NCBI GenBank assembly: GCA_016793245.1
Contig: JAEUHW010000454.1
Coordinates: forward strand, 1 to 53,559
Length of the DNA stretch: 53,559 nucleotides
From: Planctomycetota bacterium
GTDB lineage: Bacteria > Planctomycetota > UBA1135 > JADKAF01
Direction: 5' to 3'
Shown here in pieces: positions 18,209-27,127 of the stretch (position 1 is the stretch's first letter; each line of letters opens with the position of its first letter). The position numbers and the translations under genes are program-made. The notes beneath the pieces were generated by a model that made no database searches, had not been told where the DNA came from, and saw only the letters and a list, made by a program, of their open reading frames with translations.

Positions 18209-19804
18209 TCAGCGCAGCTCGAACTCGCGCGGGATGCAGGAGAGGCTCGTCGGTGCGAGCCGGTTCGTCGCGGGCATACGCACGCGCGCGCTGAGATAGC
18301 CGGTCCCGGGCGCGGCCGCGTTCAGATCGATCACGTCGACCCATTGCGCGTCGTTCGTGGCGCCCGAGCCGTCGATCGCGACGACGATGTTCCCGAGCGC
18401 GTGCAGGCGGTGGTTCGAGATGTTGCCGCCGGGGTTCGTCGAGAACTGATCGATGACGGTGCCGAAGGTCGGGCCCGCGGGCTCGGCGAGGTCGATCACG
18501 CGATAGAGGCCGCCCGAGCCTTCCTCCGCGGCGACGGCGACGAGGCGCCCTTGGTTGATCGCGAGCGTGCCGCCGTTCCACGGCAGGGGTGCGATGCCCG
18601 TCGTGGTCCAGGTCGCGTTCGAGAGCAGCGGCGTCGGCGGGTTCGCGGTGACGTCGTAGAAGGAGAAGGTCCCGCCCGTCACGACGAAGAGCCGGCGCGA
18701 GTTCGGCGAGAAGTCGAGGGCGCACGGCGAAGCGAAGCCGGCCGAGCCCGGCACGAGCAGCGTCGCTCGTTGCGCGAGGGGCTGCGCCGCGGCGGTGATG
18801 TCGTAGAGGAAGACATCCGCGGAGGGCGTGGAGCTCAGGGCGAGCGCCAGCAGGTTGCCGTCGGGCGAGAGATCCATCAGGGCCGCACCCGAGCCCTGGT
18901 TGCCGAAGCTGATCGTCTGCGCGGGCGCGGTCGGCAGCGTGCCGGGCAAGCCCGAGAGATCGAAGACGTGCAGCGAGAGCGGGCTCGTGCCGGTGGTCGC
19001 GAAGAGCCAGCGCCCGTCGCGGCTGATCTCGAGGTCGCGATAGCCGATCGTGGTGTCGGGTCCTTGCGTGAGCGGAATGTCGCCGAGCGTCACGTACGGC
19101 GCGTTCGCGCCGGAGAGATCACCCGCGATGTCGAGCACGCGGATGAAGGCGTTGTTCGCCCCGTTGCCGTGCAGGAACGCGTAGTCGTGGCGATCGGAGA
19201 CCGCAACGGCGACGGAGAAGTTCTCGCTGATGTTGCCGTTGAAGCCGATGTTGGCGGTGGCGCGGAAGCTCGGCGGCCACGAGGAGAGATCGAGCGTCGC
19301 GAACTGACCCGGCGCGTTGGCGCCCTGCGAGAAGTCCTGACCCGGGATGTAGGCGCGGAGCGGCGTGCGATGTTGCTGGATGCGGATCTCGACGCCGTTC
19401 GTGGCCGCGAGATCGACACCGTTCAGCAGCAGCGCTTGGAACGCGACGGGCGCCCCGTACACGGACGGGTCGTTCGGCATCGCGAGCGGCTGCTCGGTGA
19501 CGCTCGGGGCGAGCGGGAAGTTGATCGTCTGGAAGGTCGCGGGATCGAGCAGCAACGTCCACGGGCCGATCGGCACGTTGCCGCGACCGAGGGCGAGGAA
19601 GATCACGCCGCCCAGGGGATTGGGGCCCGTGAGGTAGAGCTTGAAGTACGCGTTGCCGCCGAACGACTGGAACGGTCCGTTCGTGAGCTCGACGTTGAAG
19701 CCGCTCGGCGTGGGGGTGCCGTAGCGCTCGACTTGGGCCGCGGCGGGAGCGGCGAGCAGGGCCGCGCCGCAGAGCGCGCGCAGTGCGGAGGTGGGACGGA
19801 TCAT
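18209..19804 (-). CDS. Secreted beta-propeller protein with the recurrent module at its N-terminus
   Basis: 531 residues, ATG 19804 with GGAGGAA upstream, signal peptide to about residue 23 (LCGAALLAAPAAAQ). Residues about 35-145 resemble the module that ends many other proteins here (FKLYLTGPNPLGGVIFLALG onward), but placed N-terminally. The rest is a propeller of WD40/lactonase type: DLEISRDGRWLFATTG, LMDLSPDGNLLALALS and LDFSPNSRRLFVVTG are repeated blade motifs. No enzyme residues identified. Likely co-transcribed with the downstream DUF6786 lipoprotein. Confidence 0.75.
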   Translation of the reverse strand: MIRPTSALRALCGAALLAAPAAAQVERYGTPTPSGFNVELTNGPFQSFGGNAYFKLYLTGPNPLGGVIFLALGRGNVPIGPWTLLLDPATFQTINFPLAPSVTEQPLAMPNDPSVYGAPVAFQALLLNGVDLAATNGVEIRIQQHRTPLRAYIPGQDFSQGANAPGQFATLDLSSWPPSFRATANIGFNGNISENFSVAVAVSDRHDYAFLHGNGANNAFIRVLDIAGDLSGANAPYVTLGDIPLTQGPDTTIGYRDLEISRDGRWLFATTGTSPLSLHVFDLSGLPGTLPTAPAQTISFGNQGSGAALMDLSPDGNLLALALSSTPSADVFLYDITAAAQPLAQRATLLVPGSAGFASPCALDFSPNSRRLFVVTGGTFSFYDVTANPPTPLLSNATWTTTGIAPLPWNGGTLAINQGRLVAVAAEEGSGGLYRVIDLAEPAGPTFGTVIDQFSTNPGGNISNHRLHALGNIVVAIDGSGATNDAQWVDVIDLNAAAPGTGYLSARVRMPATNRLAPTSLSCIPREFELR

Positions 19805-19909
19805 GGCGAGGTTCCTCCGGGGGAGCCGGGAGAGGGAGACGGGTGCGGGCCGGCGCAGCGCCCAGTGTAAGCTCTCGCCTTCGAACCCGCTCCACCGAGG
19901 AACTGAACC

Positions 19910-20722
19910 ATGCGCACTCGGCTCGTCGCCGTCGCCCTGCTCGCTTCTCTTTCCGCTTTCCTAGCCGCGCCCGCTTCGCGCGCCGAGATCCGCACCGAGG
20001 TCGTGGAGTACCGCCACGGCGAGGTGGTGCTGGAGGGCTTCCTCGCTTGGGACGACCAGCGCGCGACCGAGAAGACGCCGCAGCCCGGCGTCCTCGTCTG
20101 CCCCGAGTGGTGGGGGAACAACGACTACGCGCGCTCGCGCGCGAAGCAGCTCGCCGAGCTCGGCTACGTGGGCTTCTCGCTCGACGTCTACGGCAAGGGC
20201 AAGATCACCACGGATCCGCAGCAAGCCTCGGCGTGGTCGAGCGCGGCCTACGCCGACGTCGCGCTGCTCCGGGCGCGCACGCGCCTCGCCTACGATCTGC
20301 TCGCGGCGCGGAAGTTCGTCGACAAGACGAAGCTCGCCGCGATCGGCTACTGCATGGGCGGGACGGTGGCGCTCGAGCTCGCGCGCTCGGGGGCTCCGCT
20401 CCGCTCCGTGGTCGCGTTCCACGCCGGCAAGCTCACCTCGCTCGGCAGCGCGGAGGACAACGCGAAGATCACGGCGGCGGTCACGGTGTGCCACGGTCAG
20501 GAGGACGCGTTCGTCACCGCCGAGGAGATCGCGGGCTTCCACGAGCAGATGAAGGCCGCGAAGCGCGACTATCAGTTCCTGAGCTACGCGTACGCGGTGC
20601 ACGCGTTCACGAACCCCGGCGCCGATGCGTTCAAGATTCCGGGCGTCGCCTACGACGCGGCGGCGGATCGCCGGAGCTGGGCGCACATGAAGCTCGCCTT
20701 CGCCGAGGCCTTCGCGCGCTAG
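19910..20722 (+). CDS. Exported dienelactone hydrolase family protein
   Basis: 270 residues, ATG 19910 after GAGGAA. Signal peptide to about residue 25 (LLASLSAFLAAPASRA). Alpha/beta hydrolase of the dienelactone hydrolase type: nucleophile Cys148 in GYCMGG, acid Asp199 in HGQEDAF, His231 in AVHAFTNPG, plus the family stretch CPEWWGNNDYARSRA. It hydrolyses an ester or lactone, probably outside the cytoplasm; the substrate is unknown. Divergent from the propeller gene. Its 3' end is duplicated just downstream. Confidence 0.88.
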   Translation: MRTRLVAVALLASLSAFLAAPASRAEIRTEVVEYRHGEVVLEGFLAWDDQRATEKTPQPGVLVCPEWWGNNDYARSRAKQLAELGYVGFSLDVYGKGKITTDPQQASAWSSAAYADVALLRARTRLAYDLLAARKFVDKTKLAAIGYCMGGTVALELARSGAPLRSVVAFHAGKLTSLGSAEDNAKITAAVTVCHGQEDAFVTAEEIAGFHEQMKAAKRDYQFLSYAYAVHAFTNPGADAFKIPGVAYDAAADRRSWAHMKLAFAEAFAR

Positions 20723-20760
20723 CGCGTAAACCCAAAGCGTTCGCGCGCTAGCGCGTAAAC
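20711..20760 (+). repeat. 29-bp-spaced direct repeat duplicating the gene end
   Basis: A 21-bp sequence (TTCGCGCGCTAGCGCGTAAA plus C) occurs at 20711-20731 and again at 20740-20760. The first copy includes the last codons and TAG stop of the hydrolase. The core CGCGCTAGCGCG is itself palindromic. It looks like a small tandem duplication at the 3' end. Confidence 0.75.
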
Positions 20761-20797
20761 GAAGCCGGGCGCACTGCTTCGCAGCGCGCCCGACTTC
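20761..20797. terminator. Hairpin between convergent genes
   Basis: GAAGCCGGGCGC (20761-20772) pairs with GCGCCCGACTTC (20786-20797), 12 bp with one mismatch and a 13-bp loop, between the convergent hydrolase and the minus-strand gene at 20818. There is no clear T-run on either side, so intrinsic terminator function is only plausible. Confidence 0.5.
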
Positions 20798-20817
20798 GCA
20801 GTCGCTGAAGTTCGGTC

Positions 20818-21351
20818 TCAGCGTCCGCCGTCTCCGTCACTGGTGAGATCGGCCGGCGTCGCGCTGCGCTTCGCGCTGAAGCGCACCGTGCTGAATTCGT
20901 CGAAGCCGTTCAGCGCCGTCGCGACGACCTTCATCGTCTTGTTCTTCTTCACGACGCCGCTGCCGACGAAGTCCGGAGTGCCCGGTCCGCCCTCGGGGCG
21001 CGCCTTGCCCTTGCCACCGCGGAAGGCGCTGAACCAGAAGCGACCGTTGCCGACGCGGCCTTCTTCGATGACGAAGAGCTCGCCTCCGCCACCTACATAA
21101 TCGACGAAGATGTCGCCGGTGAGCACGCCGCCGGTCTGCACGGCGTCGAGGCGCATCGTGCCCTTGCGCTTGAAGTTCACCGTACCGCCGGTGAAGAGCT
21201 CGTTCTCGACTTCCTTCAGCTTGCCGATCCAGCGGCCGCTGAGATCGGGGATGCCGTTCGACCCACCGAGCTCGGGATCTTGGGGCGCTGAGGCGGCCAG
21301 GGCGATGGTGGCGAGGAAGAGAGCCGAGAGCTTGGGGAGGGAACGCAGCAT
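20818..21351 (-). CDS. Small secreted hypothetical protein
   Basis: 177 residues with a signal peptide (SALFLATIALAASA). The mature protein is a single beta-rich domain: DLSGRWIGKLKEVENEL, GTMRLDAVQTGGVLTGDIF, GRFWFSAFRGGKGKARPEGG and MKVVATALNGFDEFSTVRFS. The pattern of a small barrel with alternating strands suggests a ligand-binding or lipocalin/DUF-type fold, but no family is recognised. It lies 86 bp downstream of the VWA gene on the same strand. Confidence 0.7.
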   Translation of the reverse strand: MLRSLPKLSALFLATIALAASAPQDPELGGSNGIPDLSGRWIGKLKEVENELFTGGTVNFKRKGTMRLDAVQTGGVLTGDIFVDYVGGGGELFVIEEGRVGNGRFWFSAFRGGKGKARPEGGPGTPDFVGSGVVKKNKTMKVVATALNGFDEFSTVRFSAKRSATPADLTSDGDGGR

Positions 21352-21437
21352 GACGGGGACCTCGTCGGGACGGAGCGGGTGGAGCGAGCAGGTTAGCTGA
21401 TGCCTCGGCGAAGTCCACGCCGCATCGTTCCCCGCGT

Positions 21438-23000
21438 TCAGCGCTGCACGAACTTGCCGCCGTGCTCGGTGGCCAGTTGCTGGAGGAAGGGGGCGTTGAG
21501 TCCCGTGCCGACGCCGATGCAGTGGATCGTGACGTGGCGGAACGGGTTCCACTCGCGTGCGGCCTGCAGGATCTTCTCGGTCGAGTCGGGCGTGCCGTCC
21601 GTCTTCGTCGGCGAGCCGTCGGTGAGCAGGAAGATCGTGTCGATCTCGGCGGCGTAATAGCGATCGCGGACGCCGCGGCCCCCGAAGACGAACGCCATGC
21701 CCAGCGCATCGTGGATGTTGGTCGAGCCCTCGGAGCCGAGCTTCGCGACCCACTCCTGCGCGGCCTTCACGCTCGGCGCGCTCGCCACGACCATCTTCTC
21801 CTGGTACTTCCAGGCCGCTTGGTTGTACGCGACGATGTTGAACTTCGTGCCCTCGGGGAGCTGGCCGATCGCGTTGGCGAGCTCGGCCTTGCATGCTTCG
21901 ATCCGGCTCTCCTTCGGGTCCTTCGGCGGCACGGGCTGGTTGTTCTCGTACTGCGGGTTCTTGATCCCGACGATCATCGAGCCCGAGCAGTCGATCACGT
22001 AGACCAGCGCGCCGCCTTCCTGCGGGATGCCGTGGTAATAGCCGCCCTTGCCGCCAGCGGCGGTGATCGAGCTCGCGCCGCCGCCGAGCTCGACCGCGCC
22101 GGAAGAGAACTTCGCGCCCTCGACCGACCACCACTTCTTCCAAGCCGAGACGCTCTGACCGAGCTGCTGCTTGGTCAGCACCTCGAGCGCGATGCAGAGC
22201 TGGCGCTGCGTGCGGTCCTCTTCCTTCTCGAGACGCGCGACGATGGGGCCGATGCCTTCGGGGGCGGCGATCTGCGAGAGCGCCCACGCCGCGCGCTCGC
22301 GGACCCCTTTCTCCTCGTGCTCGAGGAGCTTCACGATCGCGGGCGTCGCGGCCTTCGCGGGCTTGCCGACGTTGCCGAGGCCATCGATCAGGACCAGGAT
22401 CTCCTCGGAGCGCTTCGCTTTCGGCAGCGCGGCGAGCATCGCGGGGGCGAGCGACTCGCCGATCTTCGCCGCGGCGCGCGCGATCGAGAGCTTCAGCGTG
22501 AAGGGCTGGTCCTTGTCGCCGATCACCTTCGTGAGCAGCCAGTCGATCGCGGCGGGAGCGCGGAGTGCGGCGATGCGCTGCTGCAGCGCATCGCGCAGAC
22601 CTTCCAGATCGTCCGTCGTCGTTCGGCTCGCCGCGAGCTGCTTCAGCAGCACCTGGTAGCGGTCGTACTGCGGCTGGGGGAGCGTCACCTTCTTCGATGG
22701 ATCCTGGCCCGCGAGGATCAGCTTCACCTCGGCTTCGTCCTGCGCGCGCTGGATGAGCGCGGTCTCGATCTCCTTCGCCACGGCTTCGTAGGCGTCGACC
22801 AGCGCTTCGGCCGCGGGCTTCGAGTCGTAGCTGGAGATCGCTTCGAGCGCCGCTCGGCGCTCCGCGAGGCTCGGCGCGCCCTTCGGGCTCGGCTTGAAGA
22901 GCTTCTCGAAGCGGGGGAGGTCCTTCGCTTCGCTCTGCGCGAGGAGCGCGCTGGGCCACGCGAAGAGGAGGCAGAGGAGCGCAGCGAGGAGACGGAGCAT
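21438..23000 (-). CDS. Exported HEAT-repeat / von Willebrand factor A protein
   Basis: 520 residues, signal peptide to about residue 21 (LLCLLFAWPSALLAQ). Residues about 145-280 are HEAT-like helical repeats (ILVLIDGLGNVGKPAKAATP, GVRERAAWALSQIAAPEGI). The C-terminal VWA domain has a full MIDAS start, DCSGSM at 337-342, and a later LLTDGSPTKTDGTPDS. So it probably binds Mg2+ and a protein ligand outside the cytoplasm. Diverges from deoB. Similar HEAT-VWA proteins are common in Planctomycetota; partner unknown. Confidence 0.85.
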   Translation of the reverse strand: MLRLLAALLCLLFAWPSALLAQSEAKDLPRFEKLFKPSPKGAPSLAERRAALEAISSYDSKPAAEALVDAYEAVAKEIETALIQRAQDEAEVKLILAGQDPSKKVTLPQPQYDRYQVLLKQLAASRTTTDDLEGLRDALQQRIAALRAPAAIDWLLTKVIGDKDQPFTLKLSIARAAAKIGESLAPAMLAALPKAKRSEEILVLIDGLGNVGKPAKAATPAIVKLLEHEEKGVRERAAWALSQIAAPEGIGPIVARLEKEEDRTQRQLCIALEVLTKQQLGQSVSAWKKWWSVEGAKFSSGAVELGGGASSITAAGGKGGYYHGIPQEGGALVYVIDCSGSMIVGIKNPQYENNQPVPPKDPKESRIEACKAELANAIGQLPEGTKFNIVAYNQAAWKYQEKMVVASAPSVKAAQEWVAKLGSEGSTNIHDALGMAFVFGGRGVRDRYYAAEIDTIFLLTDGSPTKTDGTPDSTEKILQAAREWNPFRHVTIHCIGVGTGLNAPFLQQLATEHGGKFVQR

Positions 23001-23095
23001 CGCGGGTGCGGGCGGGAGTGGGTGGGCCGGGCGCGCGGCGTGGTTCGGCGCGCGCGCTCATGATAGGTTGCGCGCGGAGCGAAGTCCTACCTGCC

Positions 23096-24262
23096 GTGAA
23101 CTACCGCCGCGCGTTCTGCCTCGTCCTCGACAGCCTCGGTGTGGGAGCGTTGCCCGATGCGCCGCGCTTCGGTGACGCGGGGGCGAATACGTTGGCCCAC
23201 ATCGCCGACGCCGTCGGCGGTCTCGATCTCCCCGTGCTGTCTTCGCTCGGGCTCGGGAAGCTCGCAGCGGTGCGCGGGCTCGCTTCGCCTGAGGTCCCGC
23301 GCGCGGCCTACGGGCGTTGCGCCGAGCTCTCGGCCGGGAAGGACACGTCGAGCGGGCACTGGGAGATGATGGGGCAGCCCGTCGCGCGCGCGTTCGCGAC
23401 CTTCCCGCAGGGCTTCCCGGCCGAGATCTTGGAGCCCTTCTGCCGCGCCGCCGGCGTGCCCGCGGTGCTCGGCAACGTCGCCGCCTCCGGCACCGAGATC
23501 CTGGAGCGCCTCGGCCCCGAGCACGAGCGCACGGGGTTGCCGATCGTCTACACCTCGGCCGACAGCGTGTTCCAGATCGCGGCGCATCTGGAGCGCGTGC
23601 CGCTGGAGCGCCTCTACGCGTGGTGCGAAGCGGCGCGGAAGATCCTCGATCCGCATCGCGTGGGGCGCGTCATCGCGCGGCCCTTCCGCGGACGCGTCGG
23701 CGCGTATCAGCGCACCTACGATCGGCGCGACTACTCGATGCTGCCGCCGGGGCCGACCTGGCTCGATCGCTTGCAGGACGCCGGCGTACCCACGATCGGC
23801 GTCGGCAAGATCGAGGACATCTTCGCGGGGCAGGGCCTCACGCGCTCGATCCACACCGAGGGCAATCGCGACGGTATGGCCGCGACGGTCGGCCTCGCGA
23901 GCGAGCTCGAGCACGGCTTCGTCTTCGTGAACTTGGTCGACTTCGACATGCTTTACGGCCATCGCCGCGATGCACACGGCTACGCGCGCGCACTCGCGGA
24001 GTTCGACGTCGACCTCGAGTTCCTGCTCGGCGCGCTGCGGCCCGACGATCTGCTCCTGCTCACCGCCGATCACGGCAACGACCCGCTGCACGGCGGCACC
24101 GATCACACGCGCGAGTACGTCCCGCTCCTCGCCACCGACGGCCGCTCCTCCCTGCGCGGCGACCTCGGCATCCGCTCCTCCTTCGCCGACGTCGGCGCCA
24201 CGATCGGCGCCGCCTTCGACGTCCCCGCCCGCGGCCTCCCCGGCCGCTCCCTCTGGAGCTGA
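23096..24262 (+). CDS. deoB: Phosphopentomutase
   Basis: 388 residues from GTG 23096, chosen because the product then opens with the metal-binding strand RAFCLVLDSLGVGALPDA. The open frame upstream is a low-complexity extension. The enzyme interconverts (deoxy)ribose 1- and 5-phosphates and belongs to the alkaline phosphatase superfamily with two Mn2+. Visible motifs are DAGANTLAHIA, KDTSSGHWEMMGQP (phosphorylated Thr region), VNLVDFDMLYGHRRD and LTADHGNDPLHGGTDHTREY. First gene of a deoB-deoA-nupC nucleoside catabolism operon. Confidence 0.95.
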   Translation: MNYRRAFCLVLDSLGVGALPDAPRFGDAGANTLAHIADAVGGLDLPVLSSLGLGKLAAVRGLASPEVPRAAYGRCAELSAGKDTSSGHWEMMGQPVARAFATFPQGFPAEILEPFCRAAGVPAVLGNVAASGTEILERLGPEHERTGLPIVYTSADSVFQIAAHLERVPLERLYAWCEAARKILDPHRVGRVIARPFRGRVGAYQRTYDRRDYSMLPPGPTWLDRLQDAGVPTIGVGKIEDIFAGQGLTRSIHTEGNRDGMAATVGLASELEHGFVFVNLVDFDMLYGHRRDAHGYARALAEFDVDLEFLLGALRPDDLLLLTADHGNDPLHGGTDHTREYVPLLATDGRSSLRGDLGIRSSFADVGATIGAAFDVPARGLPGRSLWS

Positions 24263-24292
24263 TCTCTCGTGGTGAGAGGGAGCGAGTGAAGC

Positions 24293-25660
24293 ATGGCTCT
24301 GCCCCAAGAGATCATCCGCAAGAAGCGCGACGGCGCGGCGTTGGAGCGTGGCGAGGTCGAGGAGTTCGTGCGCGGTGCAGGCGGGGCTTGGGATCCCGAG
24401 CAGCTCGCGGCGATGCTGATGGCGATCTTCTTTCGCGGCATGGATGCGCAGGAGACCGCTTGGCTCACCGAGGCGATGATGCGCTCGGGAACGGTGCTGG
24501 AGCTGCGCGAGGTCGCCGGGCGCAAGGTCGACAAACATTCGACCGGCGGCGTCGGCGACAAGATCTCGGTGCCGCTCGCACCGCTCGTCGCCGCGTGCGG
24601 CGTTCCCGTGCCGATGATCTCGGGGCGCGGGCTCGGGCACACCGGCGGAACGCTGGACAAGCTGGAGTCGATCCCGGGGTTCCGCACGAACCTCGATGCG
24701 CGCGCCTTCGCCGATTGCGTCGCGCGTCACGGGCTCTGTCTCATCGGGCAGACCGATGATCTGGCGCCCGCCGATCGCCGCCTCTATGCGCTGCGCGACG
24801 TCACCGCGACCGTCGAGTGCATCCCGCTCATCGTCTCCTCGATCCTCTCGAAGAAGCTCGCCGAGGGCATCGATGCCCTGGTGCTCGACGTCAAGTTCGG
24901 CAGCGGTGCCTTCATGGCCGAGATCGAGCGCTCGCGCGAGCTCGCCCGCGCGCTGGTGCGCGCCGCTCATGCGATGGGGAAGGGCGTCGCCGCGCTGCTC
25001 ACCGACATGAGCGTTCCGCTCGGCCAAGCGATCGGGAACGCGAACGAGATCCAGGAGTCGATCGACGTGCTGCGCGGTGGAGGTCCGGCCGATGTGCGCG
25101 AGCTGACGCTCGTGCTGGGTGCCGAGATGCTGCGCTTGGGTGGCGTCGAGTCGAACCTCGCGAGCGCCACCGAGCGCTTGGAGCGCGCGCTCTCGAGCGG
25201 GGAAGCGCTGCGGAAGTTCGCCGAGCTGATCGAAGCGCAGGGCGGCGATCCGCGCGTCGTCGATGATCCGAACCTCCTGCCGCGGGCGCCGCACGCGCAG
25301 AGCTTCGTCGCCGAGCGCGAGGGCTACCTGCATGTGCGCGATTGCCGCCAGCTCGGCATCGCGGCGCTCGAGCTCGGCGCGGGGCGGCGCCGCGCGAGCG
25401 ATCGCATCGATCCGGGCGTAGGTCTCGACATGCGCGTCCGCGCCGGAGCCTGGGTCCACGCCGGCGACGAGCTCGTGCGCATCGCGCATCGCGGCGTTGG
25501 TCTGGAAGCTGCGGAGCGCGCGCTGCGGCGCGCGCTCTTGATCCAAGACGAAGCCCCGGCGGCGCACCCGCTCATCCTGGAGCGCATCGAAGTGGACGAT
25601 GGCGATGCGGTGCGCTCCACCCCGCATGCTTCTGGTGGTTCCTCGCGAGCTCGCGCATGA
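24293..25660 (+). CDS. deoA: Thymidine / pyrimidine-nucleoside phosphorylase
   Basis: 455 residues, ATG 24293. Cleaves thymidine or uridine with phosphate to base plus (deoxy)ribose 1-phosphate, which DeoB then isomerises. The family signature is present: GRKVDKHSTGGVGDKISVPL (phosphate loop), SGRGLGHTGGTLDKLESIPG, and SSILSKKLAEGIDALVLDVK. The C-terminal alpha/beta domain ends with GLDMRVRAGAWVHAGDEL. The stop overlaps the nupC start (ATGA), so the two are translationally coupled. Confidence 0.95.
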   Translation: MALPQEIIRKKRDGAALERGEVEEFVRGAGGAWDPEQLAAMLMAIFFRGMDAQETAWLTEAMMRSGTVLELREVAGRKVDKHSTGGVGDKISVPLAPLVAACGVPVPMISGRGLGHTGGTLDKLESIPGFRTNLDARAFADCVARHGLCLIGQTDDLAPADRRLYALRDVTATVECIPLIVSSILSKKLAEGIDALVLDVKFGSGAFMAEIERSRELARALVRAAHAMGKGVAALLTDMSVPLGQAIGNANEIQESIDVLRGGGPADVRELTLVLGAEMLRLGGVESNLASATERLERALSSGEALRKFAELIEAQGGDPRVVDDPNLLPRAPHAQSFVAEREGYLHVRDCRQLGIAALELGAGRRRASDRIDPGVGLDMRVRAGAWVHAGDELVRIAHRGVGLEAAERALRRALLIQDEAPAAHPLILERIEVDDGDAVRSTPHASGGSSRARA

Positions 25661-27060
25661 ACTTGGAGATCCTGGCCAACGGCGCAGCGGCAGGCTGGAG
25701 CCCGAATCATCTTCGCGGCCTCCTCGGCGTCGCGGTCCTCCTCGCGATCGCGTGGGCCGCCAGCACGAACCGCCGCGCGATCAAGTGGCGACCGGTGGCC
25801 TATGGCTTGGGCCTGCAGGTCGTCTTCGCGATGGCGATCCTCTGGACCGCGCCGGGTCGCGCGGTGTTCGACGGCGCGCGCGACGTGGTGGTGCGTCTGC
25901 TCGGCTTCACGCACGAGGGCGCGCAGTTCCTCTTCGGCGAGTTCTACGTCTCGGATGGCTATCTCTATCCCATCCTCGCGGAGAACCTCACCGAGCAAGG
26001 CAGCCCCGCCGAGGGCTCGATCGCGGTGCAGCGCTTCGTCGACGCGAACAAGGACGGCGCCCCCGATCTCGATGCCGCAACCGGGAAGCCGCAGCTCGGT
26101 CCACCGCGCGCGCTCGGCACGATCCTCGCGTTCCACGTGCTGCCGACGATCCTCTTCTTCTCGGCCTTGATGTCGCTGCTCTATCACCTGGGCATCATCC
26201 AGAAAGTGGTCCAGGCCTTCGCGTGGCTGATGACGCGCACGCTGAAGACCAGCGGCGCGGAGTCGCTCTCCGCCGCGGCGAACATCTTCGTCGGTCAGAC
26301 CGAGGCTCCGCTCGTCGTGAAGCCGTTCGTGAAGACGATGACGCGCTCCGAGCTGAACGCCGTGATGGTCGGCGGCTTCGCGACCATCGCCGGCGGCGTC
26401 ATGGCGCTCTACGTCGTCTTCGTCGGTCCGGCCTACGCGGGGCATCTCATCGCGGCCAGCGTGATGGCCGCTCCCGTGGGCCTCGCCGTGGCGAAGATCC
26501 TCGTCCCCGAGGACGGTACGCCCGAGACCGCCGGCACCGTGCGCATCACCGTCGAGCGCTCGACGACGAACGTCATCGACGCGATCGCGAGCGGCACGCT
26601 CGACGGCTTGAAGCTCGCGGTGAACGTCGGCGCGATGCTGCTCGTGTTCATCGCCATGATCGCGCTCCTCGATGCCATCCTCGGCGCGACGCTCGGCACG
26701 AGCCTCGGCCAGATCTTCGGCTTCGCCTTGGCCCCGCTCGCCTGGTGCATGGGGGTCCCCTGGTCCGAGTGCCGCACCTTCGGCGACCTCCTCGGCACGA
26801 AGATCGCCATCAACGAGCTCGTCGCCTACGTGAAGCTCTCGCAGCTCCCGCAGGGCGAGCTCTCGCACCACGCGCGCGTGATCGCCACCTACGCCCTCTG
26901 CGGCTTCGCCAACTTCGCCTCGATCGGCATCCAGATCGGCGGCATCGGCGGCCTCGCCCCCGAGCGCCGGGCCGACCTCGCGAAGCTCGGCCTCCGCGCC
27001 ATGCTCGGCGGCGCGATCGCGACCTGCATCACCGCCGCGGTCGCCGGCGTGCTGACCTGA
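25657..27060 (+). CDS. nupC: Concentrative nucleoside transporter (CNT/NupC family)
   Basis: 467 residues from ATG 25657, overlapping the deoA stop by 4 bp. The longer upstream frame only reads through deoA. Membrane symporter that brings nucleosides in with H+ or Na+. Family motifs are FVGQTEAPLVVKPFVKTMTR, SELNAVMVGGFATIAGGVMA, GTKIAINELVAYVKL and ATYALCGFANFASIGIQIGG. Between the first TM helices there is an extended insert (YVSDGYLYPILAENL, FVDANKDGAPDLDAATG) with an EF-hand-like DANKDGAPD loop, unusual for NupC and perhaps periplasmic. A palindrome starts 2 bp after the stop. Confidence 0.93.
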   Translation: MNLEILANGAAAGWSPNHLRGLLGVAVLLAIAWAASTNRRAIKWRPVAYGLGLQVVFAMAILWTAPGRAVFDGARDVVVRLLGFTHEGAQFLFGEFYVSDGYLYPILAENLTEQGSPAEGSIAVQRFVDANKDGAPDLDAATGKPQLGPPRALGTILAFHVLPTILFFSALMSLLYHLGIIQKVVQAFAWLMTRTLKTSGAESLSAAANIFVGQTEAPLVVKPFVKTMTRSELNAVMVGGFATIAGGVMALYVVFVGPAYAGHLIAASVMAAPVGLAVAKILVPEDGTPETAGTVRITVERSTTNVIDAIASGTLDGLKLAVNVGAMLLVFIAMIALLDAILGATLGTSLGQIFGFALAPLAWCMGVPWSECRTFGDLLGTKIAINELVAYVKLSQLPQGELSHHARVIATYALCGFANFASIGIQIGGIGGLAPERRADLAKLGLRAMLGGAIATCITAAVAGVLT

Positions 27061-27062
27061 CG

Positions 27063-27113
27063 CCCGTCACTGTACAGTAAAGGTGCCAGGCACCTTTACT
27101 GTACAGTGACGGG
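27063..27113. repeat. Family-A palindrome (perfect 25-bp arms)
   Basis: Perfect inverted repeat with 25-bp arms around one central A (27088). Core GGTGCCAGGCACC, flanked by CACTGTACAGTAAA and its complement. It starts 2 bp after the nupC stop. Close relatives are at 44228-44266 and 49407-49447. May serve as a transcript-end hairpin. The sequence type resembles REP-like palindromes seen in many environmental bacterial genomes. Confidence 0.9.
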
Positions 27114-27127
27114 GGTAGGATGCCGGA

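Noticed and set aside
23087..25627. 846-codon open frame on the minus strand opposite deoB and deoA
   Set aside because: Arg/Glu/His/Ala-rich shadow frame of GC-rich genes, no domain pattern; several similar long antisense frames in the window were dismissed for the same reason.
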